A stretch of DNA of 64,000 nt from assembly GCF_026013905.1 (NCBI RefSeq), contig NZ_CP110257.1:3085501-3149500 (forward strand), in the 5' to 3' direction. The stretch is from Schlegelella aquatica (lineage in GTDB: Bacteria; Pseudomonadota; Gammaproteobacteria; Burkholderiales; Burkholderiaceae_C). The notes under the pieces were generated by a model. It made no database searches. It had not been told where the DNA came from and worked only from the letters and a program-made list of their open reading frames with translations. Positions 1 through 8,647 of this stretch are shown piece after piece (position 1 is the first letter of the stretch; each line of letters begins with the position of its first letter). Position numbers and translations under genes: made by a program.

Positions 1-267
1 CAGGTGCTGCCCGGCTCGCAGGCCGAGTTCGGCTTGGGTGTGCGCTGGGGGCTGGCCGATGGCCTGCCTTCGCGCCGCTGGTGGCCGCAGGTGGAGGTCA
101 CCTTGGCGCGTTCGAGCCGCACGGGCTTCACCCCTGCCGCATCGATCGCGTGGCGCGGGCCGGTGGCAGGCGACGACGAGCTCGAGTTCAGCGTGCAACG
201 CAGCCAGTCCGACACCGGGCCCGGTCAGCAGGTGCGCCTGCAGTACCGGCGATGGTTCGGCCGGTAG
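1..267 (+). CDS. pelB: PelB, C-terminal fragment (outer-membrane Pel export porin)
   Basis: Only the last 88 codons are present; the frame is open to the left edge and stops at 265-267. The residues alternate polar and hydrophobic and are rich in Trp, Tyr and Phe (for example VRLQYRRWFGR at the end), as in outer-membrane beta-barrel strands. The assignment rests mainly on position: pelC, D, E, F and G follow immediately, and in known Pel operons pelB precedes pelC. PelB is a large periplasmic TPR protein with a C-terminal 16-strand barrel that exports Pel across the outer membrane. The sequence alone would not identify it, so this is an inference from synteny. Confidence 0.7.
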   Translation, partial: QVLPGSQAEFGLGVRWGLADGLPSRRWWPQVEVTLARSSRTGFTPAASIAWRGPVAGDDELEFSVQRSQSDTGPGQQVRLQYRRWFGR

Positions 268-320
268 ACCACGACGAGAAGCGAACGATGGATCGACCCA
301 CGACACAAGGAACCGCAGCG

Positions 321-887
321 ATGGACTGCACAGCGATGACGAGACGGGTGGCCATGGCCTCGGGCCTGGCGTTGATCGCGGCCTGGACCGCGGGGTGTGC
401 GGTCCGCGCCGTGCCCGCACGGGCTGCCGCCGTGAGCACGACCGACACGGTCGCCGTGCTGCCGCTGCACAACGCCACCGAGGCCGCGTTCGCGGACCGG
501 CGCGCGCACGCGATTCTGGTGGCGCTGCTGCAGCAGCGCGGACTGAAGGTGCTCAGCTACCCGCTGCGCGGCCCCGACAACCCACTCGAGGCCACGCAGC
601 CGCCCAGCCTGCAGGAGTCGCTGCAGTGGGCGCGGCGCGAAGGCGCGCGCTGGGCCATGAGCGGCACCGTCACCGAGTGGCGCTACAAGAGCGGCGTGGA
701 CGGCGAACCCGCCGTGGGCATCACGCTCAGCCTCACCGACGTGAGGAGCGGCGAGGTGGTCTGGTCGGCCACCGGGGCGCGCACCGGCTGGGGCTACGAG
801 GCACTGGCCGCCGTCGGGCAGTCGCAGATCGAGGACCTGTTGCGCGGACTTCAAGTCCAGAGCGTGCCTGCCGCCGAACGTCGCTGA
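321..887 (+). CDS. pelC: PelC, Pel export lipoprotein
   Basis: 188 aa from the chosen ATG; an upstream in-frame ATG at 288 would give 199 aa. The start at 321 has an AAGGA nine bases upstream and leaves a normal lipoprotein signal: a basic n-region, a hydrophobic stretch and a lipobox ending TAGC near residue 24. The mature part (VAVLPLHN, then ARWAMSGTVTEWRYK and GITLSLTDVRSGEVVWSATG) matches the PelC/CsgG-like fold. Known PelC forms a dodecameric ring in the periplasm under PelB that guides cationic Pel to the pore. Length is close to the usual ~170 aa. Its TGA overlaps the pelD ATG by one base, so the two are translationally coupled. Confidence 0.88.
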   Translation: MDCTAMTRRVAMASGLALIAAWTAGCAVRAVPARAAAVSTTDTVAVLPLHNATEAAFADRRAHAILVALLQQRGLKVLSYPLRGPDNPLEATQPPSLQESLQWARREGARWAMSGTVTEWRYKSGVDGEPAVGITLSLTDVRSGEVVWSATGARTGWGYEALAAVGQSQIEDLLRGLQVQSVPAAERR

Positions 888-2299
888 TGCCCCTCCAACG
901 CGCCCGCACCCGCCTGCGACGCCGCCGCGCCTGGTTGAACCGGGTGTGGCGGCCGCGCGCCGGCGCCACGACCTGGTGGGCGTGGACCGAGAGCGCGCTG
1001 CTGCCGCTGCTCGTGCTGGCCGCGGCCTGGCAACTCAGTCCGGCAGATCCGCTTGCGCTGCGGGGCGGCTTTCCATGGGTGTGGTTCGGCGCGTGGCTCG
1101 CCGCGGTTCGCTACGGGGCAGGCTACGGACTCTTGGGCGCCGCCTTGTACGCCGCCGTGTGGTGGTGGAACCACGGCAGCTTCGCGGCACCCGGCGCCCA
1201 GTTCGATTTCCCGGGCGAGTTCTTTCTGGGCGGCACGCTGATGACGCTCGTCCTGGGCGAGTTCGGCTCGGCCTACCGGCGCAGCGAGCGTCTGCACCGC
1301 GAGACCGCGGCGGACCTGGAGGTGCGGCTGGAGCGCACGAAACGGCGCCTGTTCATCGTGAAGGAGGCCCTGGCGACGCTGGAGCAGGAATTGGTGGACC
1401 GCCCCCTCACGCTGCGCGACGCCCTGCTCGATTTCCGCCAGTTGTGTGCGCAGTGGCAGCGTGAGCACCCCGATGCCGACGAGGACGATCGCATCCGCTT
1501 GCCGCAGGCCACGGGATTCCTGCAACTGCTCAGCCAGTCGTGCCGGGTCGTGGAATCCGCCATCTTCGTACGCGATGCTGCGGCCTCGCGAGGGTGGCGC
1601 AAAGCGGCGTCGCTCGGCCACGAGCTGCCCGATCTGGACGACACCCACCCGCTGATCGGGACCGTCCTCGAGAACCGCCACGCCGCCCACATCGCCCAGG
1701 AGTCGCTGGGCGAGGCCGACACCAGCGACTGGGTCTACGCAGCGGTCGTGCGCTGCGCCGAGGACGGCGAAGTGCAGGCCCTGCTGGCCGCCCATACGAT
1801 GCCTTTCATGTCGTTCGAGCAGACGAACTTGCAGCGTCTGCAGGTGTTGGTGGACGCCTACCGCGACTTCGTCGAACGCGAGCAGGGTGTGGGGCCGCTG
1901 CGCGAAGCCTGGCCCGAGGCCCCCATCGAGCTGCAGCAGGAGTGGACCGCGCTGACGAGGCTGGGGCGGCGGGCCCGTCTTCACAGCCAGGCCGTGCTGT
2001 GGACGCTGCCGCAGTCGCTCAACCCCGGTCAGCGGGCAAGGCTGGAGCAGGCCCAACCGGTGGAAAGCGAGAGCTGGCTGATCGACGGTGCGGCGGGCAA
2101 GGCCGCCTGGGTGACGGTGCTGCCGCTCGTCAGTGCCGCGGCACTCAACGCCTACTTGCAGAACATGGAAGAGACGCTCGAGGCGGTGCTCGGCGAGCCC
2201 GCACAGGACATCGAGCCCGTCGTCTACACCGTGGACGCCGCGGGCAGCTTCGCCCGGCTGCGCGACGACGTGCGCCAGCACTTGCGCGGGGGGAGCTGA
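887..2299 (+). CDS. pelD: PelD, inner-membrane c-di-GMP receptor of the Pel system
   Basis: 470 aa, close to the 455 aa of the Pseudomonas protein. About four hydrophobic segments at residues 28-125 are followed by a short coiled region (RLERTKRRLFIVKEAL), a GAF-like domain around 155-310, and a C-terminal domain in the position of the degenerate GGDEF. In Pseudomonas, PelD binds c-di-GMP through an RxxD inhibitory site in that last domain and so activates the synthase. Here no RxxD is visible at the corresponding place: counting from the C-terminus it reads RARL. The only RxxD in the domain is RLRD, about 15 residues from the end. The start overlaps the pelC stop (TGATG). Confidence 0.88.
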   Translation: MPLQRARTRLRRRRAWLNRVWRPRAGATTWWAWTESALLPLLVLAAAWQLSPADPLALRGGFPWVWFGAWLAAVRYGAGYGLLGAALYAAVWWWNHGSFAAPGAQFDFPGEFFLGGTLMTLVLGEFGSAYRRSERLHRETAADLEVRLERTKRRLFIVKEALATLEQELVDRPLTLRDALLDFRQLCAQWQREHPDADEDDRIRLPQATGFLQLLSQSCRVVESAIFVRDAAASRGWRKAASLGHELPDLDDTHPLIGTVLENRHAAHIAQESLGEADTSDWVYAAVVRCAEDGEVQALLAAHTMPFMSFEQTNLQRLQVLVDAYRDFVEREQGVGPLREAWPEAPIELQQEWTALTRLGRRARLHSQAVLWTLPQSLNPGQRARLEQAQPVESESWLIDGAAGKAAWVTVLPLVSAAALNAYLQNMEETLEAVLGEPAQDIEPVVYTVDAAGSFARLRDDVRQHLRGGS

Positions 2300-2303
2300 A
2301 GCG

Positions 2304-3419
2304 GTGGATCTCGCCAGCATCGCCAAGCTCGCCGCCGGCACCCTCGCACTCGAGACGGGCGCGCTGACGCTCCTGCTCAGCGGGGACCGGACGATGTACC
2401 TCGCTTTCTGGATCGCGCATGCCATAGCGTCGGTGCCGACGGCCCTGTTGATGCGTCGTCTTCTGCCCGCAGCGATGCAGCGCCCCGCGCGCCTGGCGCT
2501 CGCCCTCGCGTATGCCCTCGCCCTGGTGCTGCCCGTGCTTGGTGCGGCCGGCGTGTTGGCGGCCGCCTGGCTGGCACGCGCCTGGCCCGCCCGCGTGCAG
2601 CGGCTCGATCACCTGCGCGACGCGCCCAAGCTCGAAGTGTTCGCCCTCACGCTGGACATCGAACAGCGCCCCGACGAACTGCCCGCCGGGCAGGTGGCCC
2701 GCATGGCGCGAGACCCGGCGCGCCCGCGCGCCCAACGCATACGCGCCGTGCTGGCGCTGCGCGAGATGGCTCCGCGCGTGGCCGTGCCCACGTTGCGCAG
2801 CCTGCTGGCGGACCCGGACGAGGAGATCCGTCTGCTGGCCTACAGCATCGTCGAGGTGTGGGAACGCAACCTCACCGCCAAGCTGCAAGCCGCCATGCGC
2901 GAACTGGAAGGCCTGCGCGCCGAGGGTGCGCAGGGGGCGCAGTTCGCCCGCGCCGCGCAGCAAGTGGCCGAGCTGCAACTCGAGTTCGTCTACCAGGGCC
3001 TGGCCCAGGGCGACCTGCGCGACTTCACGATGGACCAGGCGAAGATGTACTGCCGGCTCGCGCTGGAGGCCACGCCGGCCGAACCGAGCCTGTTGATGAT
3101 GCATCTGCGCCTGAGTCTGGCGCTGGGCGCGCACGAGGAAGCCCGCGAGATGCTGCTGCGCCTGCGCGCCACCGACGCCAGCCCCACCATGTGGCGCCCG
3201 TATGCCGCCGAACTCGCCTGGCAGGAGCGCCGCTATGCCGACGTGCGTCAAGTGCTGCGCCCCATGCGCACCGAGCAGGTGGCTCCGCGCCTGCGGCCGG
3301 TCGTGCGCGTGTGGTCGGCGCACGAAGAAGGAGGAAGAGACGCGACGCCCACCGCGCCCGCGCCCCTGTCGGCTCCGGCGACCCCGCCCCTGCATACCGC
3401 GCCGGAGGCCCTGGTATGA
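2304..3419 (+). CDS. pelE: PelE, inner-membrane TPR-like scaffold of the Pel synthase
   Basis: 371 aa from a GTG start with GGGGAG about ten bases upstream; an ATG at 2394 is the next alternative. Two hydrophobic segments lie in the first ~95 residues (around FWIAHAIASVPTALLM and LALALAYALALVLPVLG). A long soluble alpha-helical part follows with repeat-like helices and HEAT/TPR-type spacing (VAVPTLRSLLADPDEEIRLL). The C-terminus is rich in Ala, Pro and Thr and looks disordered. Family members sit with PelD, F and G in the inner-membrane complex and recruit the cytosolic glycosyltransferase PelF. The gene lies four bases after pelD and overlaps pelF by ATGA. Confidence 0.85.
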   Translation: MDLASIAKLAAGTLALETGALTLLLSGDRTMYLAFWIAHAIASVPTALLMRRLLPAAMQRPARLALALAYALALVLPVLGAAGVLAAAWLARAWPARVQRLDHLRDAPKLEVFALTLDIEQRPDELPAGQVARMARDPARPRAQRIRAVLALREMAPRVAVPTLRSLLADPDEEIRLLAYSIVEVWERNLTAKLQAAMRELEGLRAEGAQGAQFARAAQQVAELQLEFVYQGLAQGDLRDFTMDQAKMYCRLALEATPAEPSLLMMHLRLSLALGAHEEAREMLLRLRATDASPTMWRPYAAELAWQERRYADVRQVLRPMRTEQVAPRLRPVVRVWSAHEEGGRDATPTAPAPLSAPATPPLHTAPEALV

Positions 3420-5041
3420 ACACCATGCCGGCCGACCTCGTGCCGCCGCCCGGCACGCGCATCGATGTGATGCTGCTGCTGGAGGGCACCTACCCCTATG
3501 TCTCGGGAGGCGTGTCGAGCTGGGTGCATCAGATCGTCAGCGGCTTTGCGGACCTGCAGTTCCACATCGTCTTCATCGGCTCTCGCCCCGAGGACTACGC
3601 CCAGCCGCGCTACCAGATGCCGAAGAACGTCGTGGGGCTGACGCACCACTACCTGTTCTCCGAGGCGGTGTTGCCCCCGCCTCGGGAATGGCGCGGCGAC
3701 CCGCGCACCGCCGAGGTGGTCGAGCGCCTGCACGATGAACTGCGCCGCAAGCAACACGCGGCCGCCCGCGCCGAGCTGCTCGCCCGCAGCCTGAAGCTCA
3801 TGCGCGAGGACATGACCCTCGCGTACCTGCTGCACTCGCACGAGTCGTGGCGCTACATGACAGAGCAGTACCAGCTGCGCTGCACCGACCCGTCCTTCGT
3901 CGACTACTTCTGGACGGTGCGCACGATGCACACGCCGCTGTGGACGCTGGCCGACCTGGCCGAGCAGCTGCCCCCGGCGCGCGTGTACCACACCGTCTCG
4001 ACCGGCTATGCCGGCTACCTGGGTGCCGTGCTGTCGCGCAGGCACCACCGGCCGCTCGTGCTCTCCGAGCACGGCATCTACACGAAGGAGCGCCGCATCG
4101 ACCTCTTCTCGGCGCAGTGGATCAGCGACAACCTGCCGGTGCTCGAGCGCACCGCCGGCGAGACGGGGTACTTCCGCGAGCTGTGGATCCGCATGTTCGA
4201 ATCGCTCGGGCAGATGTGCTACGACGCGGCCGACCCGGTGATCGCCCTGTACGAGACCAACCGCCAGCGCCAGATCGCCGACGGGGCCGATGCGCGCACC
4301 ACCTGCAACATCGCCAACGGCATCCACGTGGGCCCCTTCGCCGCCACGCGCACGCAGCGGCCCGAGGTGCCGCCGCCGGTGATGTGCCTCATCGGCCGCG
4401 TGGTGCCGATCAAGGACGTGAAGACCTTCATCCGCGCGGTGCGCGTGGCGAGCAACCGCATACCCGAGCTCGAAGGCTGGATCGCCGGCCCGGAGGACGA
4501 GAACCCCGAGTACGCCCGCGAGTGCCGCGAGCTGACACGCAGCCTCGACCTGGAGCACAAGGTGCGGTTCCTGGGCTTCCAGAAGCTCGTGGAGCTCATG
4601 CCCAAGATCGGCCTCGTCGTGCTGTCGTCGATCAGCGAGGCCTTGCCGCTCGTGCTGCTGGAGGGCTATGCCGCCGGCGTGCCGGCCGTCACTACCGACG
4701 TCGGCTCGTGCAAGCAGCTCATCTACGGCCTGGGCCCCGAGGACGAGGCGCTCGGGGCCTCGGGCGAGGTGGTGGGCATCGCCGATGCACAGGCGCTGGG
4801 CCAGGCCTGCGCGCGCCTGCTGTCGGATCCCGACGCCTACCGCCGCGCGCAATCCGCCGGCATCGAGCGCGTCGAGCGCTACTACACACAGCCGCTGATG
4901 TTCGAGAAGTACCGCCTGGTCTACGAGGACGCCCTCGCACGCAGCGAGGCCCGCCAGCGCGGCGTGCCCGACGAGGTCGGCCGGGTGGCCACCATCCTGC
5001 GCGGCGAGGCGCCCTGGCCCGCGCGCGAGGAGAGCGCCTGA
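3416..5041 (+). CDS. pelF: PelF, cytosolic GT4 glycosyltransferase for Pel
   Basis: 541 aa, somewhat longer than the Pseudomonas protein (~507). The N-terminus has the PelF signature LLEGTYPYVSGGVSSWVHQ. Further in are SEHGIYTKERRIDL and the GT-B donor-site region: LIGRVVPIKDVKTFI, FLGFQKLVELMPKIGL, and the E-x7-E motif in EALPLVLLEGYAAGVP. PelF polymerises UDP-GlcNAc/GalNAc-type sugars on the inner face of the membrane and acts with PelD, E and G. Start chosen at the ATGA overlap with pelE; the stop overlaps the pelG ATG by one base. This is one of the most easily recognised Pel proteins, so the identification is firm. Confidence 0.95.
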   Translation: MNTMPADLVPPPGTRIDVMLLLEGTYPYVSGGVSSWVHQIVSGFADLQFHIVFIGSRPEDYAQPRYQMPKNVVGLTHHYLFSEAVLPPPREWRGDPRTAEVVERLHDELRRKQHAAARAELLARSLKLMREDMTLAYLLHSHESWRYMTEQYQLRCTDPSFVDYFWTVRTMHTPLWTLADLAEQLPPARVYHTVSTGYAGYLGAVLSRRHHRPLVLSEHGIYTKERRIDLFSAQWISDNLPVLERTAGETGYFRELWIRMFESLGQMCYDAADPVIALYETNRQRQIADGADARTTCNIANGIHVGPFAATRTQRPEVPPPVMCLIGRVVPIKDVKTFIRAVRVASNRIPELEGWIAGPEDENPEYARECRELTRSLDLEHKVRFLGFQKLVELMPKIGLVVLSSISEALPLVLLEGYAAGVPAVTTDVGSCKQLIYGLGPEDEALGASGEVVGIADAQALGQACARLLSDPDAYRRAQSAGIERVERYYTQPLMFEKYRLVYEDALARSEARQRGVPDEVGRVATILRGEAPWPAREESA

Positions 5042-6411
5042 TGGCCGGCATCGGGTTCGAGCTGCGCAAGCTCCTGCGCACCGAGTCCTACCTCGGGCTG
5101 CTGAGGGCCTATACCTACGCCTCCATCATCAGTTCCGGGCCTTGGGTGTTCTCCATCGTCGGGCTGATCGCGATCGGTGTGCTGTCGATCGGCACCGTCT
5201 ACCCCGACGCGCTGATCGTCCAGTTCCAGGTGACGGTCACGTACCTCATCATGAGCTCCCTCATCGTCACCGGCGGGCTGCAACTGGCCTTCACCCGCTG
5301 GGTGGCCGACCGGCTGTTCGAAAAGCGCGACCGAGCGGTGGTGCCCAACTTCCTGGGCGTGACCCTCGTCACCACCGCCGCCAGCGGCACGCTGGCGTGG
5401 CTGTTCGCCTGGATCGGTTTTCGCGACGCGAGCAACCTCTACCGCGTGTTGCTGATCGCCGGCTTTGCGCTGATGAGCAACATCTGGGTGGCCACCGTCC
5501 TGCTGTCCGGCCTCAAGCAGTACCGCGCCATCCTGCTGCTCTATGCGGGCGGCTATGGCTTATCAGTCACGCTCGCGTGGGCCTTGCGCCCGCTGGGCGT
5601 GGAGGGGCTCTTCGCCGGCTTCCTGGGTGGGCAGTTCGCGATGTGGTTTGGCATGGTGGCGCTCATCCTGCGCAACTTCCCCCTGCGCGAGCCGATCTCG
5701 CTCGAATGCTTCGGCCGCCGCCAGATGTACCCCGAGCTGCTGCTCGCCGGCTTCTTCTACAACCTCGGCGTGTGGATCGACAAGCTGGTGTTCTGGTACT
5801 CCGAGCAGACGTCGCAGCACGTGATCGGGTGGATGCGCGCCTCGGTCATCTACGACCTGCCCGTGTTCCTCGCCTACTTGTGCGTGATCCCCGGCATGGG
5901 CATCTTCCTCGTCAAGTTCGAGACCGACTTCGTCGAGTGGTACGACAAGTTCTACGACGCCGTGCGCGAAGGCGGCTCGCTGCAGGACATCGCCCACTAC
6001 CACGACCGCATGCAAGAGACGGTGCGCGAGGGCCTCTACCAGATCATGAAGGTGCAGACGATCACGCTCCTGGCCGTCTACACCTTCGTGCCGTCGCTGT
6101 TCGCGTGGATCGGCATCAGCGATCTGTACATCCCGCTCTTCCTCGTGCACGCCGCGGCCGCGAGCTTCCAGGTGATGCTGCTGGCCGTGCTCAACGTGTT
6201 GTACTACCTCGACCGCCGCCGTGAGGTCGTCGCCGTCACCGTCACCCTCACCGTGCTCAACGTCGCGCTGTCACTCTTGTCGATCACGCTGGGCGCCGAG
6301 TTCTTCGGCTACGGCCTGGCGCTGGCGCTGCTGGGCGCCCTGATGCTGGCCCTGTGGCTCGCTCAGCGGCTCTTTCGCAAGCTGGAGTACTTGACGTTCA
6401 TGTTGCAGTGA
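5041..6411 (+). CDS. pelG: PelG, Wzx-like inner-membrane transporter for Pel
   Basis: 456 aa, the same length as the Pseudomonas protein. It begins with the family signature MAGIGFELRKLL. About twelve hydrophobic segments run through it, with a larger soluble loop around residues 295-345 (FVEWYDKFYDAVREGG). PelG belongs to the MOP flippase superfamily and is thought to move nascent Pel across the inner membrane as PelF makes it. It is the last gene of the operon: 71 bases without a clear terminator separate it from the next gene, so some read-through is possible. pelA is not downstream, so it should lie upstream of the window with the rest of pelB. Confidence 0.95.
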   Translation: MAGIGFELRKLLRTESYLGLLRAYTYASIISSGPWVFSIVGLIAIGVLSIGTVYPDALIVQFQVTVTYLIMSSLIVTGGLQLAFTRWVADRLFEKRDRAVVPNFLGVTLVTTAASGTLAWLFAWIGFRDASNLYRVLLIAGFALMSNIWVATVLLSGLKQYRAILLLYAGGYGLSVTLAWALRPLGVEGLFAGFLGGQFAMWFGMVALILRNFPLREPISLECFGRRQMYPELLLAGFFYNLGVWIDKLVFWYSEQTSQHVIGWMRASVIYDLPVFLAYLCVIPGMGIFLVKFETDFVEWYDKFYDAVREGGSLQDIAHYHDRMQETVREGLYQIMKVQTITLLAVYTFVPSLFAWIGISDLYIPLFLVHAAAASFQVMLLAVLNVLYYLDRRREVVAVTVTLTVLNVALSLLSITLGAEFFGYGLALALLGALMLALWLAQRLFRKLEYLTFMLQ

Positions 6412-6482
6412 AGGGTGGAATCGGATCGCCGGATTGGGTACTCTTGGTGCTGGCCCATGCACCGAAGCCTCGGGGTGTCCAG

Positions 6483-7304
6483 ATGCTTACATCCGACGTG
6501 ATCCGCGCCGTTGCGCAACAGATGAAGGCGGCCCAGGATGAAAGCCGCCAGATTTCCCCGTTCAGCGCGCAGATCGAGGGCTTTGACCTCGCCTCTGCCT
6601 ATGCGGTCGCAGACCTCATTCATCGAGGCCGCGTGCAGCAAGGCGCCGTACCGGTCGGACGAAAGATCGGTTTCACCAATCCGCACATGTGGGATCGCTA
6701 TGGTGTGCGAGAACCGATCTGGGCCTACGTCTATGACTCCACCGTCGTCCACACCGATGGCAAGCTGCGGCCTTGCTCCATCTCCCAGTTCACCGAGCCC
6801 AAGATCGAGCCGGAGATCGTCTTTCACTTCCACAAAGCGCCACCTCTTGAACCGGACCTCCCCTCCGTTCTCGAATGCATCGACTGGGTCGCGCACGGGC
6901 TCGAGATCGTGCAGTCGCACTTTCCCGGATGGAAGTTCGAGGCGGCCGACACCGTCGCCGATTGGGCTCTGCACGCAACGCTGCTCGTCGGCGAACCTCA
7001 ACCGCTCAGGCGCCTCGGAATCGGCGTGATCGACGACCTCCAGCGCTTCACCGTGGACCTCTCCTGCAACGGTGTGCTGCGCGAACGCGGCGTTGGAGCC
7101 AACGTGCTGGGCAGCCCGTTGCTTGCTCTGGCGCACCTGATCTCCGTGTTGACCCGACAGCCCCAGTACCCGCCGCTCCAGACCGGCGAGTTGGTGACCA
7201 CCGGCACGATCACGACCGCGCATCGCGTCCAGGCAGGCGAAGTCTGGCGCACCGACCTGCACGGCATTGCCCTGCCCGGGATGGCGGTGGAGTTCGTTTC
7301 ATGA
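6483..7304 (+). CDS. 2-oxo-pent-4-enoate hydratase / fumarylacetoacetase-fold family enzyme
   Basis: 273 aa. The sequence has the MhpD/TesE/DmpE layout: an N-terminal helical part (VADLIHRGRVQQGAVPVGRKIGFTNP), then TEPKIEPEIVFHF with the metal-binding Glu-x-Glu, a conserved helix (CIDWVAHGLEIVQSHFPGW), and a C-terminal part with TGELVTTGTITTA. Family enzymes hydrate 2-hydroxypenta-2,4-dienoate or decarboxylate 2-oxo-3-hexenedioate in meta-cleavage pathways, using Mg2+. No other meta-cleavage gene lies nearby, so the true substrate is open. The chosen ATG is 71 bases after pelG; longer in-frame starts would run back into pelG. Confidence 0.75.
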   Translation: MLTSDVIRAVAQQMKAAQDESRQISPFSAQIEGFDLASAYAVADLIHRGRVQQGAVPVGRKIGFTNPHMWDRYGVREPIWAYVYDSTVVHTDGKLRPCSISQFTEPKIEPEIVFHFHKAPPLEPDLPSVLECIDWVAHGLEIVQSHFPGWKFEAADTVADWALHATLLVGEPQPLRRLGIGVIDDLQRFTVDLSCNGVLRERGVGANVLGSPLLALAHLISVLTRQPQYPPLQTGELVTTGTITTAHRVQAGEVWRTDLHGIALPGMAVEFVS

Positions 7305-7380
7305 GATCGCTGCAGGCGAATCGCGCCTGAGACGGGCCGCAGCCCGAACTCGATCGACGCGCGCTCCTGGAGACATCGCC

Positions 7381-7734
7381 GTGGGCTGGATCATCACGAA
7401 GTATCTCGTCACTGCCGCCGTCGTCGTGCTGGTGTCGGAAGCGGCAAAGCGCAGCGACAAGCTGGGCGGGTTCATCGCCGCGCTCCCACTGGTGACGTTC
7501 CTCGCTCTCATCTGGCTCTACGTCGAGAAGCAGCCCGAAGAGAAGATTTCCAACCATGCGTGGTACACGTTCTGGTACGTGCTGCCGACGCTGCCCATGT
7601 TCCTGGCGTTCCCGTTTTGGCTGCCTCGCCTCGGGTTCTGGCTGACCCTGCTGGCCAGCGTGGGCCTTACTGTCGTTTGTTTTGGCTTGTTTGTGCTGCT
7701 GGTCCGCCCATTCGGCATCCACCTGCTGCCGTGA
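7381..7734 (+). CDS. Small DUF3147-type membrane protein
   Basis: 117 aa from a GTG start with GGAG about ten bases upstream. Upstream in-frame codons give a basic stretch that is probably untranslated. Four hydrophobic segments are visible: WIITKYLVTAAVVVLVSEA, GGFIAALPLVTFLALIWLY, WYTFWYVLPTLPMFLAF and FWLTLLASVGLTVVCFGLF. The pattern K-R-S-D-K-L-G-G-F between the first two resembles the DUF3147 family of inner-membrane proteins, whose function is unknown. The gene is 76 bases downstream of the hydratase-family gene on the same strand and could be cotranscribed. Confidence 0.75.
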   Translation: MGWIITKYLVTAAVVVLVSEAAKRSDKLGGFIAALPLVTFLALIWLYVEKQPEEKISNHAWYTFWYVLPTLPMFLAFPFWLPRLGFWLTLLASVGLTVVCFGLFVLLVRPFGIHLLP

Positions 7735-8051
7735 GGGGGACGACGATTCGTGGCCCTTGCCGCGCACGATGCAGCTTCACGGGCAGTTCCTCGTAGGGCG
7801 GCAGGTCCGTGCGCCGGGGAACGGGGCGATCCTTCACGTCTTTCATGCCCGGGGATTGTCCGCGGTCGAGCCTGCCCCTGCGCGGCTCAGGGCCTGGCAT
7901 CCCGGCCTGGGGCTGCGAGCCGGGCCTATGGCCCGAGGGTGGGTGATCGGCATTTGACGCGCGTGCAGCGCTTGTAGGCGAGCGCTGCCGTCACTACGCT
8001 GTCAGAAGCCGGGGCACCGCATCGGAAGCCTCGACATCCGAGGAGCTTGCC
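7735..8051. other. 317-bp gap with no convincing gene
   Basis: Between the DUF3147-type gene and the VOC gene I see no supported gene. A leftward frame at 7667-7846 (59 aa, beginning MKDVKDRPVPRRTDLPPYEE) has plausible codon use in its first half, but it runs into the end of the preceding gene and matches nothing I recognise. It could be a decayed or very small gene. A GAGGAG ribosome-binding site for the next gene lies at the right end. Confidence 0.4.
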
Positions 8052-8432
8052 ATGGACATGAACACCCGCAATGCGGTCAACTGGTTCGAGATTCCGGTGC
8101 GCGACATGGACCGCGCACAACGCTTCTACGAGACGGTGTTCGGCATCACGATGCCGCGCACCGAGATGGACGGTCATCTGATGGCCATGTTTCCCGCCCA
8201 CGAGGATGGCGTGAACGGCTGCCTGTCGATGGGCGAGGGTTGCGAGCCCGGATCGCAAGGTGCCACGGTCTACCTCAACGCCGAGCCCGGGGTCCAAGAG
8301 GTGCTGTCGCGTGTGGAGCGCGCCGGCGGGCGCGTCGTGATCGGCCGCACCGAGATCTCGGGTGGCCACGGCTACTTCGCCCAGATCCTCGACCCCGAGG
8401 GCAATCGCGTGGGTCTGCACGCGATGCATTGA
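8052..8432 (+). CDS. VOC (glyoxalase/bleomycin-resistance fold) family protein
   Basis: 126 aa, a single VOC module pair. It opens with NAVNWFEIPVRDMDRAQRFYETVFGI, the usual first beta-alpha unit, and ends with GGHGYFAQILDPEGNRVGLHA, the usual last strand with a metal-ligand-type Glu/His region. GAGGAG lies six bases before the ATG. Proteins of this YaeR/PhnB-like type include dioxygenases, isomerases and resistance proteins, and many have no known substrate. No neighbour points to a role. Confidence 0.85.
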   Translation: MDMNTRNAVNWFEIPVRDMDRAQRFYETVFGITMPRTEMDGHLMAMFPAHEDGVNGCLSMGEGCEPGSQGATVYLNAEPGVQEVLSRVERAGGRVVIGRTEISGGHGYFAQILDPEGNRVGLHAMH

Positions 8433-8564
8433 ACAGCCGCTCTCCTGGCCAGATCGAGGCGCGACGCGCCGGGCCGCCGATGAGGCGCCCGGCGCGTCTT
8501 CTCTTGCGTCGCCTTTTCTTCACGGCCGGGGCTTTCCCTAGGGCTCCTCGAGAGGGTGCGCCCG

Positions 8565-8596
8565 TATAGTGGTTGCCGCAAAAACGAACGTTCGTT
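8565..8596 (+). promoter_or_regulatory. Promoter with a 14-bp palindromic operator upstream of the lipase gene
   Basis: TATAGT at 8565-8570 is a good -10 hexamer; the -35 region is weak. Thirteen bases further on, AACGAACGTTCGTT (8583-8596) is a perfect 14-bp palindrome at or just after the expected transcription start. A short palindrome placed there is typical of a repressor operator, most often TetR-family. The palindrome is seen; the regulator is not known. Confidence 0.55.
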
Positions 8597-8647
8597 CTTT
8601 TATTGCGGCCCGACACCACTCATCGACCACGCATCCAGAGGAGACCC

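Noticed and set aside
7210..7767. Leftward frame across the hydratase and DUF3147-type genes
   Set aside because: Antisense to two better-supported genes, with low-complexity translation.
7667..7846. Leftward 59-codon frame beginning MKDVKDRPVPRRTDL
   Set aside because: Codon use is plausible only in the first half, it overlaps the end of the DUF3147-type gene, and there is no recognisable family. Left as a note on the gap.
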